Origin: an uncultured Lachnospiraceae bacterium
GTDB lineage: Bacteria; Bacillota; Clostridia; Lachnospirales; Lachnospiraceae
Direction: 5' to 3'
Assembly: GCA_947174725.1 (NCBI GenBank)
Contig: CAMWKA010000029.1
Span: 1-11,626, forward strand
Length of the DNA stretch: 11,626 nucleotides
The notes under the pieces: model-generated
What the model was told of the DNA's origin: nothing
The model's database searches: none
The model's input: the letters and a program-made list of their open reading frames with translations, nothing else
Part shown: piece by piece, positions 7,596 to 11,626 of the stretch
How positions within the stretch are numbered: the first letter of the stretch is position 1
Layout: each line of letters opens with the position of its first letter
Program-made: the position numbers and the translations under genes

Positions 7596-7609
7596 CTAAT
7601 AACCATGCC
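7596..7609 (-). repeat. Mosaic repeat, terminal remnant D
   Basis: GGCATGGTTATTAG (minus strand) begins 2 nt after the TGA of the Wzz-like gene and is identical to 6641-6628 of copy B; 11 of the 14 bases also match the end of copy C. Here the ATG is out of frame with the downstream GT2 gene, whose own site AGAAAGGAA begins within the last bases of the remnant. A 14-nt match is not expected by chance in a window this size, and its placement at a gene start fits the family. Confidence 0.55.
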
Positions 7610-7611
7610 GA

Positions 7612-8685
7612 TCATTTACGATAGTAACGCCGGTAAAATTTCTCATCTGCCCCCATGATCACCACTGCATCCGGCAGACGCTCCTGCAGGACAAGATCCT
7701 TCCACACCAGTTCTAACATCTTCCCGTTTTTCTTACCATAGGGAATCGGCAATATGGAAACGTCCGGTCCGGAATGATCGGCATCCGTCCTTTCCGATTG
7801 TCTAACAGACGCTTCAACAACCTCCGCCTCCGGAAAACATTTATCCAACACTTCTTTCAGAGATTCCGTTTCCCGTTCTGCGGGGAATCCGAATACGGAG
7901 TCTGCCGACAAGATCCCGATGATTCCGGTCTTCCCTTCAACAAGCTTATCCCCCAGAAGTTTTTTCAGATTCTCCGTAAGCTCTTTCTCAAAAAACTCCG
8001 GCTGCTGCTTCCCCGGCTTCATAATAACGCCTGCAGGAAGAACACCCAGTCTTTCTTCCACGTCCTGTTCCGTATAAACAGAATCGTCCATGGCATTGGT
8101 AAAGCAAATGATAAAACAGGCGACCAATGCTCCGATGACGGCTCCGCCCACTGTCATCCTGCCAATCAGCGAAACCTCCCTGATCTGCCCCGTCTCCTTC
8201 ACATCCCAAACCGCAATCTCCGTGAATCCATCCGTAGCCAAAGCAAACTCCTGCAGCGATTCTCCAACCGCCGCCATAACACGGTCCGCCTGCTCCCTGC
8301 TTTCCATATCCACATAGACCCAGATAAACCGGATATCCGACATGGTAGGGATCGTGGTTGCCGCCGCGATCTCTTCCTTGCTGAGATCTCCAAGTTTTCC
8401 CGCCGCTCTTCCGGCGATCTGGTCAGAATCCAGAATATCATTCCATGTATAATCATTATAATAATCATGGATACTATCCACCTGTTCCCTGTCAAAGGTG
8501 ATTCCATATAGCGTCTGGGCGCGGTAAAGCGGCTCCCCCTGCAGGATATCTGTCTTTAGATAATAAAGAAACGCAAAAAGACAGGCACCCACTACAGCCC
8601 CCACCGCAATCTTCCATATTTTACTGATGTTCAGGAGAAGGAAACGCCTGTTATCAAACTTCTCCTGCAGGAAACGATCTGTCAT
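7612..8685 (-). CDS. Wzz-like polysaccharide co-polymerase with degenerate BY-kinase-like C-terminal domain
   Basis: 357 aa. Two membrane segments (about 25-43 and 177-196) bracket an extracytoplasmic region of about 130 residues, the layout of Wzz/PCP chain-length regulators. The cytoplasmic C-terminal part (about 205-357) follows the order of a bacterial tyrosine kinase: EKELTENLKKLL, the strand TGIIGILSAD (253-262), EAEVVEAS, DVSILPIPYG, then PDAVVIMG (338-345). The loop after SAD reads SVFGFPAERETES, so the Walker A GKS/T is missing, and the usual Walker B aspartates are absent too. It ends YRRYYRK, a small tyrosine cluster like a kinase tail. It probably sets chain length or scaffolds the complex without kinase activity; that is inferred from motif loss. 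Its ATG overlaps the stop of the priming transferase (ATGA), which implies translational coupling. Confidence 0.75.
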   Translation of the reverse strand: MTDRFLQEKFDNRRFLLLNISKIWKIAVGAVVGACLFAFLYYLKTDILQGEPLYRAQTLYGITFDREQVDSIHDYYNDYTWNDILDSDQIAGRAAGKLGDLSKEEIAAATTIPTMSDIRFIWVYVDMESREQADRVMAAVGESLQEFALATDGFTEIAVWDVKETGQIREVSLIGRMTVGGAVIGALVACFIICFTNAMDDSVYTEQDVEERLGVLPAGVIMKPGKQQPEFFEKELTENLKKLLGDKLVEGKTGIIGILSADSVFGFPAERETESLKEVLDKCFPEAEVVEASVRQSERTDADHSGPDVSILPIPYGKKNGKMLELVWKDLVLQERLPDAVVIMGADEKFYRRYYRK

Positions 8686-10088
8686 GCCTGTCCCTCATTT
8701 TTCTGCCCTGACGAACCTTTTTTCAGTGCAGTTGTCTGGCTTTTTTCAACTCCTTCCGTGCTTTCCGGTTTTAATACGGTCTTCAACGTCAGAAGCAGCA
8801 GTTTCAGATCCAGCCAGATAGAATAATTTTCTATATATGTCAAATCCAGTTTTAATTTGTCATATGGCGTTGTATTGTACTTTCCATAGATCTGCGCATA
8901 ACCGGTCAATCCGGCTTTCACTTTCAGACGATATTCAAATTCCGGCATATCCTCAAGATACTGCCTGATGATTTCCGGACGCTCCGGACGCGGTCCTACA
9001 AAAGACATCTCTCCCCTTAGGATATTGAGCAACTGCGGCAGTTCATCGATCCTCACCGCGCGGATAAATCTCCCAATCGGCGTGATCCGGTCATCCTTTT
9101 TCTTTGCCAGTCTTGCCACACCGTCTTTTTCCGCGTCCACTTTCATACTTCGGAATTTTAAGATCTTAAATTCTTTTCCATTCAAAGTACAGCGGATCTG
9201 CTTATAAAGGACCGGTCCGCCATCATAAAGTTTGATCAGAAGAGCTGTAATCAGCAAGATCGGGGACACAATAATCAATAGAATAAAGGAACAGAAAATA
9301 TCCATACAGCGCTTTGTAAAACGCTGCTCGATGTTCAACGTATATTCACGAATCAAATAAATGGGGGAATCAAAGATATGCATTTCTGTCGTGCCTTTGA
9401 TCAACACATCCGGTATCTTTGGCATCAGATATACGCGGATAGAATGTGCAAAACAATATTTTAACAGCCTGTTCCTGATCACCGTCGGAAGATCCCATAA
9501 AACCATGGCATCATAACGGTTCTGAACCTCCTCGCAGATCGCTTCATATCCTTCCTCAATATTCATGGATTTACAGATATGATACTTATCCGGTCTGCTT
9601 TCAAATTTTCTCATAATATCATCCGGTGAACGCTCGCCATATACCAAAAGCATATCCCTGGGCGGAAACAGCATCAAATACAAACCCTGACTGATTGCCG
9701 TCCACAAAGCGATCCAGACAAAATCAACGGCCATCAAAAACAGAAAACCTCTCAAGCTTACCAATTTTGCAGACATCAGGGAAATCATCGCATAGGTAAT
9801 GATATTGACGCAGGTGGTTGAAAAAGCTTGCGAAAAAAAGACCTCCCACGCCTTCAGATATCCGATCTTCATACCTCCGTACATTTTGGAAAAGAAAAAC
9901 AGAAGGACAGCATAAATCGAAATCACAAGCAAATCACCTTTGATCCAGAATGTGATTGCGATCTCCTCTTTATAAGAATGAAACCAAAAAAGAGCATAAA
10001 CCACAACCTGAGATACCAGACTCAGCATCGACAATATCAGGAGCAGTATTCTTCTGGAGGTTTCTAATTTTTTCATATAAATAACCAT
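8682..10088 (-). CDS. Polyprenyl-phosphate sugar phosphotransferase (priming enzyme, WbaP-type layout)
   Basis: 468 aa. It transfers a sugar-1-phosphate from a nucleotide sugar to undecaprenyl phosphate, the first committed step of repeat-unit synthesis. Four N-terminal hydrophobic segments (about 12-35, 48-68, 85-107, 113-140) are followed by a Rossmann-like segment (145-235), a further membrane helix (262-286) and the bacterial sugar transferase domain (about 255-441). Key motifs are KQIRCTLNGKEF (296-307), KFRSMKVDAE (311-320), RIDELPQLLN (346-355, with the Asp348-Glu349 pair), GEMSFVGPRPERPE (359-372) and KAGLTGYAQIYGKYN. The last 28 residues are a polar tail. Two starts are possible: the ATG at 10088 (MVIYMKK), supplied by repeat copy C, or the ATG at 10076 (MKKLETS), which looks more like the ancestral start. 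A strong promoter lies about 100 nt upstream. The sugar is probably a hexose or HexNAc. Confidence 0.93.
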   Translation of the reverse strand: MVIYMKKLETSRRILLLILSMLSLVSQVVVYALFWFHSYKEEIAITFWIKGDLLVISIYAVLLFFFSKMYGGMKIGYLKAWEVFFSQAFSTTCVNIITYAMISLMSAKLVSLRGFLFLMAVDFVWIALWTAISQGLYLMLFPPRDMLLVYGERSPDDIMRKFESRPDKYHICKSMNIEEGYEAICEEVQNRYDAMVLWDLPTVIRNRLLKYCFAHSIRVYLMPKIPDVLIKGTTEMHIFDSPIYLIREYTLNIEQRFTKRCMDIFCSFILLIIVSPILLITALLIKLYDGGPVLYKQIRCTLNGKEFKILKFRSMKVDAEKDGVARLAKKKDDRITPIGRFIRAVRIDELPQLLNILRGEMSFVGPRPERPEIIRQYLEDMPEFEYRLKVKAGLTGYAQIYGKYNTTPYDKLKLDLTYIENYSIWLDLKLLLLTLKTVLKPESTEGVEKSQTTALKKGSSGQKNEGQA

Positions 10089-10158
10089 GCCTTTCCGTAA
10101 TCTGCAATTCTCAACAACGAAAAACGTAAGCTTTTTGTTGTATGCTGCCTTCGGCAGT
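10081..10158 (-). repeat. Mosaic intergenic repeat, partial copy C
   Basis: This is the downstream block of the repeat only, in the leader of the priming transferase gene. It includes the ATG at 10088, the purine-rich GGAAAGG, a 12-bp imperfect hairpin (10114-10141, loop GTAA on the plus strand) and a 5-bp hairpin CTGCC-TTC-GGCAG (10145-10157). The 35-nt palindrome block of copies A and B is absent; the upstream 40 nt hold a promoter instead. Confidence 0.85.
10114..10157. repeat. Two adjacent hairpins in the copy C leader
   Basis: ACAACGAAAAAC pairs with GCTTTTTGTTGT around GTAA (10114-10141), with two weak positions. CTGCC-TTC-GGCAG (10145-10157) is perfect. On the transcribed strand neither is followed by a U-run, so they look like leader structure and not intrinsic terminators. 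Confidence 0.65.
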
Positions 10159-10194
10159 TTAAACAGATATTTTCACGGTCGGATTCCGGGATTT

Positions 10195-10223
10195 AGTATA
10201 CCATATTTATAATCTTCTGTAAA
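10195..10223 (-). promoter_or_regulatory. Sigma-A-type promoter with extended -10, upstream of the priming transferase
   Basis: On the minus strand, TTTACA (10223-10218) is followed by exactly 17 nt and then TATACT (10200-10195), preceded by TGG, which gives an extended -10. Each hexamer has one mismatch to consensus (TTGACA, TATAAT). The -35 lies within the last codons of the TuaG-like gene. Transcription would start near 10188, giving a leader of about 100 nt made mostly of repeat copy C, and would drive the priming transferase, the Wzz-like gene and genes downstream. Confidence 0.6.
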
Positions 10224-10971
10224 CCGCACCCACTGCCCAGCCTGCGAAGCAGCGCAGACGTTTGAGAAAGCTCATGCCCTCCTGCAGTTTATACAGATTC
10301 CAGATCCTCCGGACCGCTTCAAGCTTATTGGAGGAAAGGGATTTTCCTGCCCTTCGGTATACCGTCAGATTTTCATCCAGACCATAGGCAAGATATCCCG
10401 ATCTTAAAATCTTCCACCAGGTCGCCGTATCTTCGCTTTTCACCTGCGGCATCCTGACCAGTTCCTTATCGATCTTTGTCAGATCAAATAATACCGTCGA
10501 CGTAAAAATCACGGTTCTTGACAATGCGTGTTCATAATCCAAGACTTCCGGCACATGTACAATTTTTCCGGTTCCTTTGCCATCCTGATCTCCGAATTCA
10601 TATCCCGTGAAAACAAAAGCCGCATCCTTCTCTCTCATATATGCCAGTGTTCTTTCCAACTTCTTTGGATGCCACAAATCATCAGCATCCAAAAAAGCAA
10701 GGTATCGTCCCTCTGATGCCTCTATGCCGCAATTTCTTGCCGCTGCGGCGCCTACGGCATGTTCCGACCGAGTTGTTAATACTTTCAGCCTTTGATCCTG
10801 AATCTGTCTGATTTTCTCCAGACTGCCATCGGTCGAAGCGTCATCCACCAGAAGCACCTCATAATTTGATACGGTCTGCGCCAGGATGCTGTGAATAGTC
10901 TTCGCAATATAAGGTTCTGCATTGTGGACCGGTATTACGATACTGATCATATCCTGATTCTTATCATTCAT
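10207..10971 (-). CDS. GT2 glycosyltransferase, TuaG-like
   Basis: 254 aa, a cytoplasmic inverting GT-A enzyme. The core starts ISIVIPVHNAEPYIAKTIHSILAQT, then VLLVDDASTDGS (39-50), AARNCGIEASEGRYLAFLDADDLW (77-100, with DADD at 95-98), and KSEDTATWWKIL (178-189), where the ED pair supplies the catalytic base. GYLAYGLDENLTVYRRAGKSLSSNK (192-216) closely resembles the TuaG group of teichuronic-acid and capsule transferases. The ATG at 10971 overlaps the stop of the preceding gene (ATGA) and has GGAAGGGA upstream. A later Met8 lacks a good site. The last codons overlap the -35 element of the promoter of the next gene. The similarity to TuaG is a motif-level judgement; donor sugar is not determined. 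Confidence 0.85.
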   Translation of the reverse strand: MNDKNQDMISIVIPVHNAEPYIAKTIHSILAQTVSNYEVLLVDDASTDGSLEKIRQIQDQRLKVLTTRSEHAVGAAAARNCGIEASEGRYLAFLDADDLWHPKKLERTLAYMREKDAAFVFTGYEFGDQDGKGTGKIVHVPEVLDYEHALSRTVIFTSTVLFDLTKIDKELVRMPQVKSEDTATWWKILRSGYLAYGLDENLTVYRRAGKSLSSNKLEAVRRIWNLYKLQEGMSFLKRLRCFAGWAVGAVYRRL

Positions 10972-11609
10972 AAGCAGATCCCTTCCTCACGCGCGGCATC
11001 AGATGCAGGATATAGGTTTCGGCTCCTCACATATAAGATATAATCCTTTCCCGATCCCTCATTTACATACCGCCCTTCTCCCAGATACTCCGGCAGTTCC
11101 GTTTCATACATCTCAAATACCTCTCTGGAAAAGATCAACACGTCGCATCCCCTTGTATCCGCGACCTCCGCAATCTTCTCCAGATATAACGGGGCGTTTT
11201 CCATATAGATATATGCTTCCCTCTGCCATTCCTCATAGATCTGATGCATCTGGGAATCCATACTCCCCAACCACAGATCCTTACCATAGAGAAGATAGAT
11301 ATCTCCACTATATATCCTTGCATATTTCATAATATCCTGTGGCGCCCAGAGCAGTACCGTCTCCATTTCATTCTGCTGACGGTATTCTTCTACTTTTAAT
11401 ATCATCTCCAATTCACTATCAGGAATATACTCTGCATTTTCTATGATCTTATACTGATTTCTTGTGTATGCCGTTGTTCCGGCTAAAAGCATAATCGCCA
11501 AAAATGCCGCCAGAAAGAGAATCCTCTCTTTTTTTGTCCTTTGAAACGAAAACGCGTTTACTCCGGTAATCAAAATCACCGGAACCACCGGAACGATCAA
11601 AATCATCAT
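10968..11609 (-). CDS. Membrane-anchored protein, probable C-terminal part of a larger polytopic protein
   Basis: 213 aa from the ATG at 11609. Two hydrophobic stretches (2-20 and 30-46) are followed by a soluble domain (about 50-200) with TVLLWAPQDIMKYARIY (84-100), LYGKDLW (107-113) and a late MYETELPEYLG. The pattern of an AP-x-x-x-x-x-YAR segment followed by an LYG-x-x-x-W segment resembles, from memory, the C-terminal soluble region of long polytopic membrane proteins found in Clostridia polysaccharide loci. If so, most of the membrane part is missing. An in-frame TAG lies just upstream at 11619-11621 and no ribosome binding site precedes the ATG, which supports a broken or truncated gene. 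The window ends 17 nt further on, so this cannot be settled here. It overlaps the next gene by ATGA. Confidence 0.5.
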   Translation of the reverse strand: MMILIVPVVPVILITGVNAFSFQRTKKERILFLAAFLAIMLLAGTTAYTRNQYKIIENAEYIPDSELEMILKVEEYRQQNEMETVLLWAPQDIMKYARIYSGDIYLLYGKDLWLGSMDSQMHQIYEEWQREAYIYMENAPLYLEKIAEVADTRGCDVLIFSREVFEMYETELPEYLGEGRYVNEGSGKDYILYVRSRNLYPASDAAREEGICL

Positions 11610-11626
11610 ATGATCTGTCTACAACA

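Noticed and set aside
7774..8511. 245-aa open frame on the plus strand
   Set aside because: It lies wholly antisense to the Wzz-like gene, is rich in Arg, His and Asn as mirror frames are, has no domain motifs and no good ribosome binding site.
3114..10158. CRISPR array
   Set aside because: The repeats are few, kilobases apart and lie between genes, with no regular spacers and no cas genes.
3114..10158. Classical insertion sequence or JUMPstart/ops leader
   Set aside because: There is no transposase gene or remnant, no target-site duplication that I can see, and no GGCGGTAG ops core in the elements.

Overview
The window holds an exopolysaccharide or capsule biosynthesis locus. Every credible gene lies on the minus strand, so transcription runs from high to low coordinates. 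Several things point to a Gram-positive Clostridia bacterium, most likely a Lachnospiraceae gut commensal: moderate GC, GGAGG-type ribosome binding sites, tightly packed genes, and EpsG-type polymerase, Wzz-like and polyprenyl-phosphate sugar transferase families. The family placement is an inference and the genus is not resolved.

In transcription order the genes are: (1) a 213-aa protein with two hydrophobic segments at 11609-10968, probably the C-terminal part of a larger membrane protein; (2) a TuaG-like GT2 glycosyltransferase, 10971-10207; (3) a polyprenyl-phosphate sugar phosphotransferase, the priming enzyme, 10088-8682; (4) a Wzz-like co-polymerase whose C-terminal kinase-like domain has lost its P-loop, 8685-7612; (5) a GT2 enzyme, 7578-6793; (6) an EpsG/Wzy-like polymerase, 6638-5451; (7) a WcaE-like GT2, 5382-4603; (8) a GT4, 4531-3263; (9, 10) two tandem paralogous GT4 enzymes, 3113-1902 and 1901-726; (11) a GT-A/DxD enzyme cut by the left edge, 681-1. 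Together they would prime a sugar on undecaprenyl phosphate, extend the repeat unit, polymerise it and set chain length. No flippase is visible; it is presumably outside the window.

The most unusual feature is a mosaic, hairpin-rich repeat family that fills gaps just upstream of start codons. Two long copies (about 3114-3261 and 6628-6771) share a 35-nt block holding a palindrome. A second palindrome of unrelated sequence abuts it in each copy. A third copy (10081-10158) shares a different block with the second, 64 of 69 bases identical. A 14-nt remnant lies at 7596-7609. The shared block carries a purine-rich ribosome-binding-like stretch, an ATG and the codons for Met-Val-Ile, so it appears to supply the translation start of two unrelated proteins. 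The repeats divide the locus into glycosyltransferase cassettes.

A strong sigma-A-type promoter (TTTACA, 17 nt, TGGTATACT) lies at 10195-10223, reading into the priming transferase through a leader made of copy C. There are no gene-free stretches over 300 bases, and I see no tRNA, rRNA, CRISPR array or transposase gene.
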